Both the position numbers and the translations under genes were made by a program. 64,000 nt of DNA. It comes from Symbiodinium natans. Lineage: Eukaryota > Sar > Dinophyceae > Suessiales > Symbiodiniaceae. The notes under the pieces are model-generated. The model had not been told where the DNA came from and did no database searches. It saw only the letters and a program-made list of their open reading frames with translations. Positions 8,495 through 16,860 of this stretch are shown piece by piece. Position 1 is the first letter of the stretch. Each line of letters starts with the position of its first letter. Location: contig CAJNDS010002492.1 of the NCBI GenBank assembly GCA_905221605.1, positions 62,001 through 126,000 of the forward strand, written 5' to 3'.

Positions 8495-8608
8495 ACGCCT
8501 GTTGGGAAGATGGTCTTTGGATATACCCTATTTGATTAGGCTTATTTGTTATAGGTGTAAAAGCGTAGGGGGGGGTATGGGTTTTGGGACCATCTTACCG
8601 ACAGGCGT
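8495..8608. mobile_element. Short inverted-repeat element (introner-like) next to the junction
   Basis: Arms of about 21 bases (acgcctgttgggaagatggtc at the left, its near-exact reverse complement ending at 8608; 2 mismatches) flank an AT-rich core with a G run. Size and structure match the other introner-like elements of the host part, so this stretch is host DNA. It lies in the last visible intron of the kinase gene. Confidence 0.5.
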
Positions 8609-8758
8609 CCCCTGTGCTAACTTTTTTCAGGTTGCTTACATTTATAAGGGAGTCCAGAAACCCCCCCCCCCCCCCCCCCCCCCCCCACCCTAAACCCTAA
8701 ACCCCCCCCCAAAAAAAAAACATGGGGTAAAGGGTACCACCATAGGCTACCAAGTCTC
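8609..8758. repeat. Poly(C) run and telomeric scraps in the last kinase intron
   Basis: Contains a C run of about 27 bases (from 8659), two CCCTAAA units, then C and A runs and the end of a CTTGG-type introner (gggtaccac..ctaccaag) adjoining exon 16. Confidence 0.6.
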
Positions 8759-11700
8759 TTTGATGCTGAAGTAGCACAAAGAGCCGTTGAAGGCAACCCA
8801 CATGTCGCGCTTCAGCCAATGCGTCGGGTCCTGTAGGGTTTAGGGTTTAGGGTTTAGGGGTTAGGGTTTAGGGTTTAGGGTTTAGGGTTTAGGGTTTAGG
8901 GTTTAGGGTTTAGGGTTTAGGGTTTAGGGTTTAGGGTTTAGGGTTTAGGGTTCCCGTCCGTGTTGCTACTTTTTATGTGCATGCACATAAAAAGTAGCAG
9001 CACACCTGTGCCTGCATATAAGAAAACTAGACCCAGGAGCAACCTAGGAATCAAAAGGGTGCCCTTTTTGGGTGTGGCGCGTAAGGGAACCCAAACCCCC
9101 AAAAAAAGGAATAAGGGCCTACTGTCGTCCGTGTTGCTACTTTTTATGTTCCTAAACCCTAAACCCTAAACCCTTTCTGCAACTGAACCCTAAACCCTAA
9201 ACCCTAAACCCTCAACCCTAAACCCTAAACCCAAACCCTAAACCCTACGCGTAGTCGGGTCCTGGGGGTTCCCATCCGTGTTGAGCTTCCACAGGGTGCC
9301 CTTGTAGAGGGGCGCTTTGCTGGAGGTGTCCTCGATCCGGTTTCGGGTGGTGCGGTCCACCTTCTCCTTGGCTTAGGGTTTAGGGTTTAGGGTTTAGGGT
9401 TTAGGGTTTAGGGTTTAGGGTTTAGGGTTTAGGGTTTAGGGTTTAGGGTTTAGGGTTTAGGGTTTAGGGTTTAGGGTTCCCCAATAAAAGTTTAACATTT
9501 GGGCACCCCTAATATGAAATTAGGGGAACCCATGTAAACTTATGAAGTGATAAAGTAGTAGCATTAAAAACTCTGAAGTCACAGCTAGTCTCATGCACCG
9601 GCAAGGGTGGGGCCTCTGACTGGGTGTGCTCCATCTGCTCCGTGGTCGAGTTCTGGGCAACCTTCTCCTTGTCCTGAGAGTAGCCCAGTAACCATAGTAT
9701 GATAAGGGTACCCTTTTTGGGTTGGTTACCCTAAACCCTAAACCCTAAACCCTAAACCCTAAACCCTCAACCCTAAACCCTAAACCGAAAAAAGGGTAAA
9801 GGGTACCACTGGGCTACCAAGTGTCAGACTCCAGGTAAGAATCTGAGAGGCACTGGGCCAGGGTCTTCCTCTTCGTGTGGTCACACACCTCGGCTGGCCC
9901 CCACCCTAAACCCTAAACCCTAAACCCTAAACCCTCTGAAACAAATCCTAAATAGGAGCCTCTTTATCCCACATAAAGGGGAACATATATACAGTATCCC
10001 AAGGGCCGTAACCATATTCTTTTTTGGGGTTTAGTTCCTTTATAAGGGAACCTTGAACCCCCCCCCCCCCCCAAAAAAAAAAAAAAAAAAGGAAAAGGGT
10101 ACCACTGGGCTACCAAGCTAGACACAAGGAGGGAGCCGATGAGCATCTGGTGGAAGGCCGGATCAAACCGCTCGATGCTCTTCGGGATGGGTGCCTTGGC
10201 GATGAACCCTAAACCCTAAACCCTGAAACCCTAAAACCCTGAACCCCTAAAACCCTAAAACCTTAAACCCTAAACCCTAAACCCTCGGAATGGGTGCCTT
10301 GGCGATGCTGCCGAGCCAGTCCATGAAGAGGAACCCCGCCTCTCGGTGGGAGTGCCCATTCCGCAGGAAGTTGGCCTGGGATGGCACGTTAAAGCCCTCT
10401 GAACAATGACTGGCTAGTTCTTAATCGGGAATGAGGTACCCTATATAATCCCTTAAAGGGTATATACAGGCCCTAATTCCCTCATTCCCTACGAAGAACC
10501 AGGGGGGATAATTCCTGAATATGATCCTCTTAAACCCAACAAGGGAAAAATGAAAAATGTCCCTTAAGTAGGGGATAGGATTAGGGGGACCCTTGGGGAT
10601 ATAGACCCTCTGAATAAGGTCCCTGTTTAAGAGAGCCAGAAGAGGGTTTAGAAGGGGTTCCCTTTTCAGGGTCCCCCTTATCCTACCTAGGATTAAGGGC
10701 CTACCGAGTGGCGTACATGGGCTTCAGCACGGCATCCAGGGTTGCCAACTCGCAAATGGTCATCCCGACGCTCCAGACATCCAGATGCGGGCGCACGGTG
10801 ATCTTCGACTCCGTCTCCTCAATCCTTGCTGCTGCTTAGAGTCGGGGATGGGGGGTGGGGGGTACCCTATGTAATCCCTTAAAGGGTATATAATATATAT
10901 ACCCTACGTAATCCCTTAAAGGGTATATATATATATATATAGGGCCCTATGTAATCCCTTAAAGGGTATATATATATGTATATATAGGGCCCTACTAAAA
11001 TTATCAGCAAGACGCAGGAACCGCGCCCACTCCGGCGCGCAGTAGCAGGGGGAGAAGGAGATCGAGGAGTCCTGTATGGAGACCTGATAGCCCCCATAGG
11101 AGCCATGATGATAAGGGAACCCCAGAAGCCATAAAAAGGGGTTTAGGGTTTAGGGTTTAGGGTTTAGGGTTTAGGGTGAGCCCAGAACCCACAAAAAAAG
11201 GGTAAGAGGGTACCACTCGGGGGTCAAGCCTGGCTCCCACAGGGCACGCAGCCATCCACGTCGATCAGCTTCAGCCGGCCACTGAACATCATCCTCGGAT
11301 GGAATTTAAAAAAAAGCCCTCTGACAAGAAAAATGAATGTATAAGATCCTCTTATAAACACCCAAAAAAAGCAAAATATTTATATTGGAATTTATATTAT
11401 GCCCTCTGAGAGAAATGAATATAAGATCCTCTTTTAAAGCCCAACAAAAAGGAACATAGAAGATGTCGCAGAAGCCCTACCGAGCATCAGGTTTTCGGGC
11501 TTCAGGTCCAAGTGCACCAGGTTTTTGGCATGCAGACCCGCCACAACAAGGATGATGGCCTTGCTGATGTTCTTCACTGCTCCCCTTGAGAGGCTCTTCC
11601 CTTGGTCCCTTCTGAGGGCCAGGTAGTCCTTGAGGCTATACCTTGGTAGCCCAGCAGCCATCTTACATTAAGGCTACCCCCTTTTTTGGGGTTGGCCACT

Positions 11701-13348
11701 TTAGAACACCCCCAAAAAGAGGGTAAAAGGGCACCAGTGGGCTCCCTAAACCCTAAACCCTAAACCCTAAACCCGAAACCCTAAACCCTAAACCCTAAAC
11801 CCTAAACCCTAAACCCCAAGGTACTGGGCCAACTCGGTGACCACGTACATCACGCCGTCGATGGGATCGGGTGCCGGGGTGCCACTCTGGTCCTTGCTGT
11901 AGTCCAGCCTCTACTGAACTTGGAACATTTGGAACATCTTGGAACCCTAGCGCAAAAACTATACCTTTAGCTGCTTCTTAGGAATTCAAGTACCACAAAT
12001 ATTAGAAACTATTTCCAAATGCAGTACCCCATTTAGCTGTTTCTTAAGAATTCAGGTTTCCAAATACCCCTAAGCTTAAAATTAAATAGCTGTTTCTTAG
12101 GAATTAGAGTGCCCCCCCCCCCCCCCCCCCCCAAAAAAAATATTTCCAAATGCCCCTAAAGCAGCAGGGACATGAAGAGCTTCGAGGGCTTCGTGGCTGC
12201 CAGCTGCGGGTGCCAGAGCGTCTCGTCGGACACTGTTTCAAACGGCTCCTCTGCGAATTGCTTATGAGAACCCCCCCCCCCCCCCCCCAAAAAAAAAAAA
12301 AAAAAAACACAAAAAAACACACATATATCTATATATATATATACACACTTCCTTATAAGGGCAATATCGGATAATATAGGGAGTATTCTTTTGCTTATTT
12401 AGGTAGGGGGGGGGCCCTTTTTGAGCAAACAGAAGGTCCTGCAGCATCTTCAGCACGCTGATTTGCCTGCGGAACTTTTGGAGTCGCACGTCCTCGCCCT
12501 TGTGGGTCTCTTTCCTTTTTCTGAACTTGGAAGCCTAGCAAGAAAAAATATATTATAGGAGCTGTTTCTTAGGAATTAGAGCACCTAAACATTAAAAACA
12601 AAAACATTCCCAAGTTGCCCTAAGTTTCAACGATCCTCTTAAACCCCAAGAAGGGAAAACGGAAAACAGAACATGTCCCAAAATCGCCTACCGAGTTTCA
12701 AGGCCTTGTAGACTTTGATGGCCACTTCGGTGCCGGTCTCCATGCACACGCCTTTCCTGCAGATGGAAGAGGTGCCCTCGCCCATCAGGTCCTGCTTGGT
12801 CATGCTCATCTTGTACTTTCCTGGGATGGCTTGGGGTTTAGGGTTTAGGGTGTAGGGTTTAGGGTTTAAGGTTTAGGGTTGAGGGTTCAGGGTTTAGCGG
12901 CCCTTCAAGCCATCTGAAAAAATATTCCACTGGATGTGCTCCTCTTAAACCCAATAAGGGAACCTACAAAAAAATGTCCCACAGGGCCGACCGAGTTTCC
13001 CATGACAATGGGTGAGCCATCGCTGCTCACCTTCCGCTCCGCTGTCTTCAAGCTCGCGGAGGGCTGCGACAGAGGAGACGCCTCTGAGTGATGCACCTTA
13101 GGTTTAGGGTTTAGGGTTTAGGGTTTTAGGGTTTAGGGTTTTAGGGTTTAGGGTTTAGGGTTTAGGAGGATTGCCCAGTACCCTGGCTTTAAAAATTGAT
13201 AAACTTTTCTCTTAGTGGGGGGTTTAGTATGCCCAAAAAGCTAAAAAGTCCACCGATTGGGCTCCTAAGGCACAGGCTCGATGGACTTGCTGGATTCCAT
13301 CGCCGCAGGCTGTACCGGATTGGACACGACGCCCTGTGCGCAGCCCAT
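8759..13348 (-). CDS. Membrane-anchored protein kinase with C-terminal PH domain (16 exons seen, 3' end missing)
   Basis: Joining 16 exons gives 486 in-frame codons. The N-terminus MGCAQGVVSNP is a myristoylation/palmitoylation signature. Kinase domain about 57-395: Gly-loop GEGTSSICRKG (71-81), VAIK with Lys93, alpha-C helix KFRRQISVLKML where the usual Glu is Gln117, hinge MYVVTEL (181-187), catalytic loop HLDLKPEN with Asp234, a DFG variant IDVDG (250-254), CAPEW (276-280) and DVWSVGMTICEL. From about 447 a PH domain begins (LYKGTLWKL, then HWLKRDMWVAFNGSLCYF) but stops at codon 486, before its last strands and helix. The next exon should follow a GA donor at 8758 but is absent; viral DNA starts about 300 bases on. 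Predicted Ser/Thr kinase at membranes; substrate unknown. Confidence 0.75.
8831..9261. repeat. Kinase intron 15: telomeric arrays, 36-bp palindrome and 11-base flanking duplication
   Basis: Contains a TTTAGGG array (8833-8952), a perfect 36-base palindrome (8964-8999), an introner-like body and a CCCTAAA array (9150-9247). The coding sequence gtcgggtcctg is present at both ends (8823-8833 and 9254-9264). GA..AG splicing inside these copies restores the PH-domain frame. Confidence 0.65.
9372..9582. repeat. Kinase intron 14: TTTAGGG array plus unique AT-rich stretch
   Basis: About 15 TTTAGGG units (9374-9478) abut the exon 15 acceptor; the rest (9479-9582) resembles the body of an introner (tttgggcacccct..aggggaaccc). 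Confidence 0.55.
9674..9825. mobile_element. CTTGG-family introner with array, kinase intron 13
   Basis: Minus strand: target GACA + CTTGGTAGCCCAGTGGTACCC...GGGCTACTCTCAG + GACA; donor GA. An array (9728-9786) sits in the core. Confidence 0.7.
9889..10125. mobile_element. CTTGG-family introner with array, kinase intron 12
   Basis: Minus strand: target GTGT + CTAGCTTGGTAGCCCAGT...CAGCCGAG + GTGT; donor GT. Contains a C/A homopolymer pair and a CCCTAAA array (9903-9936). Confidence 0.65.
10182..10307. repeat. Telomeric array flanked by a 23-base direct duplication, kinase intron 11
   Basis: A degenerate CCCTAAA array (10205-10284) is bracketed by copies of tcggratgggtgccttggcgatg at 10182-10204 and 10285-10307 that differ at one base. 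Both copies are coding sequence. Splicing from GC in one copy to AG in the other (minus strand CCAAG|GCACCC) removes array plus one copy and restores the kinase frame. Confidence 0.8.
10376..10712. mobile_element. CTCGG-family introner, kinase intron 10
   Basis: Minus strand: target GCCA + CTCGGTAGGCCC...CCATCCCAG + GCCA; donor GC. At 337 bases it is longer than most copies and contains a second inverted-repeat unit (aatcccttaaagggtatata, 10447-10500). The join gives codons for MYANF in the kinase domain. Confidence 0.65.
10835..11013. repeat. Kinase intron 9: repeated 'aatcccttaaagggtata' palindromes
   Basis: Three tandem copies of a palindromic unit (ccctaygtaatcccttaaagggtatata) alternate with TATATA tracts between 10861 and 10990. 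Each unit is a near-perfect inverted repeat around cccttaaaggg. Confidence 0.6.
11294..11488. mobile_element. CTCGG-family introner, kinase intron 7
   Basis: Minus strand: target GATG + CTCGGTAGGGC...CCATCCGAG + GATG. Donor GA, acceptor AG. Splicing restores the KPENLM-M codons of the catalytic loop exactly. The core repeats 'gccctctga..gatcctctt' twice, suggesting an internal duplication. Confidence 0.7.
11642..11824. mobile_element. CTTGG-family introner with telomeric array, kinase intron 6
   Basis: Minus strand: target GTAC + CTTGGGG, about ten TTTAGGG units, then a body ending GGGCTACCAAG + GTAT. Donor GT; target copies differ by one base. The array replaces the usual GTAGCCCAGT start. 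Confidence 0.65.
11909..12165. mobile_element. Introner forming kinase intron 5 (CTTTAGGGGC family)
   Basis: Minus strand: target GCTG + CTTTAGGGGCATTTGGAA...TTCAGTAGAG + GCTG; donor GC. The core carries the motif 'agctgtttcttaggaatt' three times, so it is an internally duplicated or nested copy, and it includes a C run (12111-12132). Confidence 0.65.
12261..12426. repeat. Kinase intron 4: poly(C)/poly(A) and TA-rich filler
   Basis: Holds a C run (12271-12288) directly followed by an A run of about 19 bases, a TATATA stretch and another short C/G run near 12402. No clean introner ends were found. Confidence 0.5.
12521..12699. mobile_element. Introner(s) in kinase intron 3
   Basis: Begins GAAACTCGGTAGGC (CTCGG family) and ends in a second family whose plus-strand start is ctgaacttggaagcctagc with the motif gctgtttcttaggaatta. 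Two elements appear joined, so the acceptor has no matching duplication of the donor's GAAA. Confidence 0.55.
12821..12999. mobile_element. Introner forming kinase intron 2, interrupted by a telomeric array
   Basis: Minus strand: target GAAA, then CTCGGTCGGCC...GAAGGGCC, then a telomeric block, then ATCCCAG and the second GAAA. Splicing GA..AG restores 'ATGG|GAAAG'. The 3' end AAGGGCCATCC(C/T)AG of this family is split by the array (12834-12897), so the array entered an existing introner. Confidence 0.7.
13097..13273. mobile_element. Introner forming kinase intron 1 (CTTAG..CTAAG ends)
   Basis: On the minus strand the intron is target GTGC + CTTAGGAGCCC...CTAAG, followed by the second GTGC of exon 2: donor GT, acceptor AG, 4-base duplication. 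A TTTAGGG array (about 13099-13165 on the plus strand) occupies the element's 3' part. Confidence 0.7.
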
Positions 13349-13851
13349 CGAGGGTCCGCGGGCCAACGTCGTCGCGCCGCCCAGGAGGAAAGCCTGCGCC
13401 GTCGTTCCGGCCAAGTCGGCTCTCTCCTTCTCCTCTTAGAAGGCCGGGAGCCACATCTGGGGGGGTTTCGTGTTTCGTGTCAGGTGCTCGCATGCGCTAG
13501 CTGAAAGCACTTGAGCCGAAGCCACGTGGAGGTTCAGCACACATCGGCCCGTACTTCCCCGAAGCAGATGCTCCAAGCAAGGCTGACAAGGCGGCAAGAG
13601 TCTTGCACAGAACGGCAAACCCTAAACGGCCCTAAGCCCTAAGCCCTAAACCCTAAACCCAAAACCCCAAAACCCAAAACCCTAAAACTCAGACACTTCA
13701 AGGGGCCTCCTCAGCAGCCCCCCCGCTTGCAGGCGGCCTGGAGGAGGTCCAAAGACGTAAGTGCATCCGAGAGAGAGCGGCAGAGAGAGGCAGAGAGAGA
13801 GAGAGAGATACATATGTATATATAAATATAAATAAATAAATCAATAAATAA

Positions 13852-13883
<32 letters not shown>

Positions 13884-14710
13884 CTATAAACCAATAAATA
13901 TAATTATATACATAATATATATATATATATAAGCTACCCAGCCCCTCTGGTACCCAGCAACTTGATGATCTCGAATCTTGAGGGGGACTGAAACCTTCAG
14001 TCCTTCAGTTCCTGGCTCCCAGACCCGGAGACTCAGGAGTCAAGATGTCTGGGGGGAAACTTTCCTCGGTCTCTTGAATCCCTGCCCTGCACACGATGTG
14101 TAGGGTAACCCTAAACCCTATAAGCTCTAAACCCTAAACCTAGGACTTTAGGGTTTAAATTCCTGAACACTAAAGAGCACAACATCCAAAGACCCCCCCA
14201 CCCACCCACCCAAACTTGCTCGTCCGGTAGTGCAGAATTGGTTGGGAGCTTAATCCCTGTTCCCCTAGAAAGAAAAAAGGATCCTTTTTGTTTATAGATA
14301 AGAAAGCCCATAACCCAAAAAGTAAAAAGAGGATCCCTAACACTGATTTAGAATTGGTTGGGAGGGCTACTGGGATGTGAAGAATCCGAAGAAGCTGCGT
14401 GCGACGGGCTAACGGCTAACGACTGATCGATGTGCTGAATGTTCAAACCCCATGTTTCCGGAACGTTTTCCGGAAAATCTCGGGCTGAAGATTGAACATC
14501 CCCTTGGACAATTCTATGGGGATCTTCGATCTCTCCCCACCCTCCAAAAACACAAAGTACGGGGGAGCGGGGCACCACAAAACAATCAACAAACATGCCG
14601 GTGTGTCTGTATATATATATATATAGAGATATGTATATTATATATACATACAAATATATATATATATATATACATATTTCTATCTATCTCTCTCTCTCGC
14701 TCTCTCTTAG
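13349..14710. other. Upstream of kinase gene: no assigned gene; AT microsatellite and telomeric scraps
   Basis: The kinase 5' flank (13349-13617) is GC-rich and open in several frames but unassigned. Degenerate CCCTAAA units lie at 13618-13685. An exon-like island (about 13689-13756) has AG before it and a GTAAGT donor after it. A GA then (TA/TAAA)n microsatellite runs 13775-13935, a second TA/TC microsatellite covers 14610-14705, and degenerate telomeric units lie at 14108-14155. Confidence 0.4.
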
Positions 14711-16035
14711 GCAGCTTGTGAAACAGTTGCTAGGAGTTCAGGCCAGTGCCCACATGCCTTTCAGGCTCTTATGAAGATGCTGGAAACACCGCAATTGACA
14801 AGCATCCCATCTTCGTGTGCTGCATCAGCCAAAGAGCTCGTCCACTGTGGCATTGCCTCAGGGGGTCTCAACACAAGGGGGTCACCTGCCTCTGTGTTGC
14901 GTTAGATATGCCGCAGTACTCCGCGCGCCGCCGTTTCCGCAGCTTGGGTACTGCATTGCGCTGCGTGCCATCTTCTCTCGTAAAACAGCTCAAGCTGCCC
15001 TGATTGAGGAAGACGTGGGCAGTCTCGCATAGCCTGGGCTCAGGGCTCACTTGCCTTAAGGCTCAACAAAAAAGATGCCCGCCATGCGAGAAGAATCAAG
15101 CTCCAGCTTCCGAACATCTGCCGTATGTTTTCAACGCAAGGGGATGCCACAGGATATCTCAGTCGAGCCGGAAAAGCACTAGAATCCTGTACAGTGAACT
15201 CCAAAAAGTTGGAACATCCTTATCCCCATACCCCCAAAAGGCATCCTGAAGGGAATGCCAGCTCTCATCATCCTTGAACCCTGTTCCAACTTTCTGGAGT
15301 TTACTGTAAGTCATTCAACCTGGGACACCCTCTAGGATGGTCCTTCTTCCCTTAACCCCCAAACAGGGACAAATGTAAAATATCCCAGGGGCCTACCTAT
15401 CTCTTTTCCTACAGTTTTGTGGGTCATACGTACTCATTATGAATTAAGGGTAACTACTACTAATTTCTAGGTACGTTAGAGTCCCAGGAAAGTGCCAAGC
15501 AGAAACCTTCTCTGCTCCAAGCTGCGGGCAATAGAAGCAGCCCACTGGCCAGTAGTTGTCCTGAGCGACGGCTGCCCCCAAAACGTCCGAAAAAGACTCT
15601 GATCTTCAGGTTAGAGTTTACCTGGGACCACCTTTACCTACAGTCTTATGGGATATGCCTACTACTTAAGGGAAGTTCCTACTAAACTTGAAGTGAATAA
15701 AGTCCCAGGGGGCTCACATTCAGATAAAGGATCCCAAGCACCCAACTTCCACTTGCCACCAACTTCCACTTGCCAGAATACACCCACTCGGAAAGAGCCT
15801 AGCCCTGAACCCCTAAACCCTAAACCCTAAACCCTAAACCCTAAACCCTAAACCCCTAAGCTTCCTTAAAAGAGGAGCCCCTGGGATCTCGAATCTGTAC
15901 TCCCCACAGCGTGGTCAAGTGGCCATGCTGGCAAAAGCTCTTGGCCAGTTGACCACCGCAACCGCGCCATCAAAGGCAAGCGCCAACTCTGTTGCCGCCC
16001 TTTCCTCAGAGGCGGGGGTGCGGGAGCTGGGTTGA
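14711..16035 (+). CDS. Candidate multi-exon gene of unknown function, plus strand
   Basis: Four islands read as exons, but I could not join all phases. (1) 14711 to at most 14902, after CTCTTAG: frame with FQALMKMLETPQLTSIPSS. (2) 14943-15032, after TTCCGCAG: frame CIALRAIFSRKTAQAALIEE and a TAG at 15030-15032, which may instead be an intron start. (3) 15488-15609, between a GTCCCAG introner end and a CTTCAG|GT donor: LLQAAGNRSSPLASSCPERR with basic PPKRPKK. (4) 15910-16035, after CCCACAG: MLAKALGQLTTATAPSKASA and a TGA stop at 16033-16035. These may belong to one or two genes. No family recognised. Confidence 0.35.
15192..15306. mobile_element. Mariner-like MITE with TA target duplication
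   Basis: Inverted ends of about 25 bases beginning CAGTGAACTCCAAAAAGTTG match their reverse complement at the other end with 2 mismatches. The 115-bp element is flanked by TA on both sides (15190-15191, 15307-15308), the hallmark of Tc1/mariner insertion. No transposase is encoded. It differs from the introners in ends and target. Confidence 0.65.
15316..15487. mobile_element. Nested introners: a CTAGG-family copy inside a CCTGGGAC-family copy
   Basis: The outer element runs from cctgggacacc to gagtcccag. Its start, normally followed by ctytttncctacag, is interrupted after ccctct by ctaggatggtcc...gggcctacct, then resumes with tctcttttcctacag. The repeated (c)tct at both sides is the inner copy's target duplication. 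Confidence 0.6.
15621..15709. mobile_element. CCTGGGAC-family introner
   Basis: 89 bp from cctgggaccacctttacctac to aaagtcccagg: inverted ends plus the internal ctactactt/actaaact motif shared with the copy at 29718. Confidence 0.6.
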
Positions 16036-16860
16036 GACTTCTCCTTCTCCCTCTTCTCTTTTCCTTTCCTCTTCATGAGAAGAGAGAAAATGAAAGGAAC
16101 GGAGATTAGAGGCCCTCACTCTGAACATCTCCTCCTTCCTCGGTTTGAGCGTTTCTATCGGTCTCTCCTTCGGCGAATTCCCTGTTCCGCTTCTCTTTCT
16201 CCCTCTCTCTCTTGCTGAATTCTCGTCCCCTCTTCCTTCTCCTTTCTTCCCTCTCCCTTTCTCGCTTTCCCCTTTCCTTTTCCTCTTGCAAAGGGAAAAT
16301 GCGGATCTCGATTAAGAAGAAAAAGGAGAAAAGGGAAGAGACAACAGAAGGGAGAGCGAAACAGAGAATGGTACAGCAGAAGGAGAACAAGTATGAGAGA
16401 AAGAAGACTGAAAGGAACAACGAAAGACATTTTCGAAATACGGAGAGAACAGGCAAGAGAGACAGAGAGAGAGAGAGAGAGGAGAGAGAGCAGGAGAGCG
16501 ACAGCGAGACAGAGAGTGAGCGAGTGAGTGAGTGCGTGAGCCAGAGAAAACCCTCTCTCTTGATTTGTGTAGGAAGAACAAAGCGGGGCAGCTGCGACAC
16601 TATGAGAGGGAATGAGGGGCAGCTGCGAAACTATGAGAGGGAGCTTTCCTCTTCACTCGCCTTCTTCCTCTGTCGCCTCTCTTCCGCTCTCGTTTCCATG
16701 AGTTTCTTCTGGCGGAACGGCCGGAGCCAAGAATAAGAAAAAGGAAAGGGGGAGAAATTGAAAGATAAGAAGGCAACGCCAGGAGAAGAAGAAACAGAAA
16801 ATGAGTGAGAGACAGAGAGAGCGATAGAGATGAAGAAAAGAGCCATTAAACATAGAGCTC
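16036..16860. repeat. Alternating polypyrimidine/polypurine blocks
   Basis: About 240 bases almost purely C/T (16040-16280), then about 270 of A/G (16290-16545), a second C/T block (16640-16700) and a second A/G block (16730-16840). Open frames here code only for S/L/F- or R/E/K-rich low-complexity peptides on both strands and are not genes. The blocks can fold back on each other or form triplex DNA. Confidence 0.6.

Larger units (their letters stand above)
8759..13348 (-). other. Exon map of the kinase-PH gene
   Basis: Exons, 5' to 3' on the minus strand: 13348-13274, 13096-13000, 12820-12700, 12520-12427, 12260-12166, 11908-11825, 11641-11489, 11293-11230, 11083-11014, 10834-10713, 10375-10298, 10194-10126, 9888-9826, 9673-9583, 9371-9262, 8830-8759. 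Frame is kept at every junction. Donors with a matching target duplication: GT (introns 1, 6, 12), GA (2, 7, 13, 15), GC (5, 10, 11). Introns 3 (GA), 4 (GC), 8 (GC), 9 (GT) and 14 (GT) fit the frame but lack a clean duplication, so their ends may move by a few bases; the 10834 acceptor has alternatives at 10831 and 10828. Telomeric arrays lie in introns 1, 2, 6, 8, 11-16. Confidence 0.7.

Noticed and set aside
8830..8952. Direct repeats as a CRISPR array
   Set aside because: They are 7-base telomeric units without spacers in a eukaryotic context.
12104..12489. Frames with PPPPPP/GGGGG and IYIYIY runs
   Set aside because: They are translations of homopolymer and TATA tracts within kinase introns.
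16106..16853. Several long frames on both strands
   Set aside because: Low-complexity S/L or R/E peptides from purine/pyrimidine tracts.
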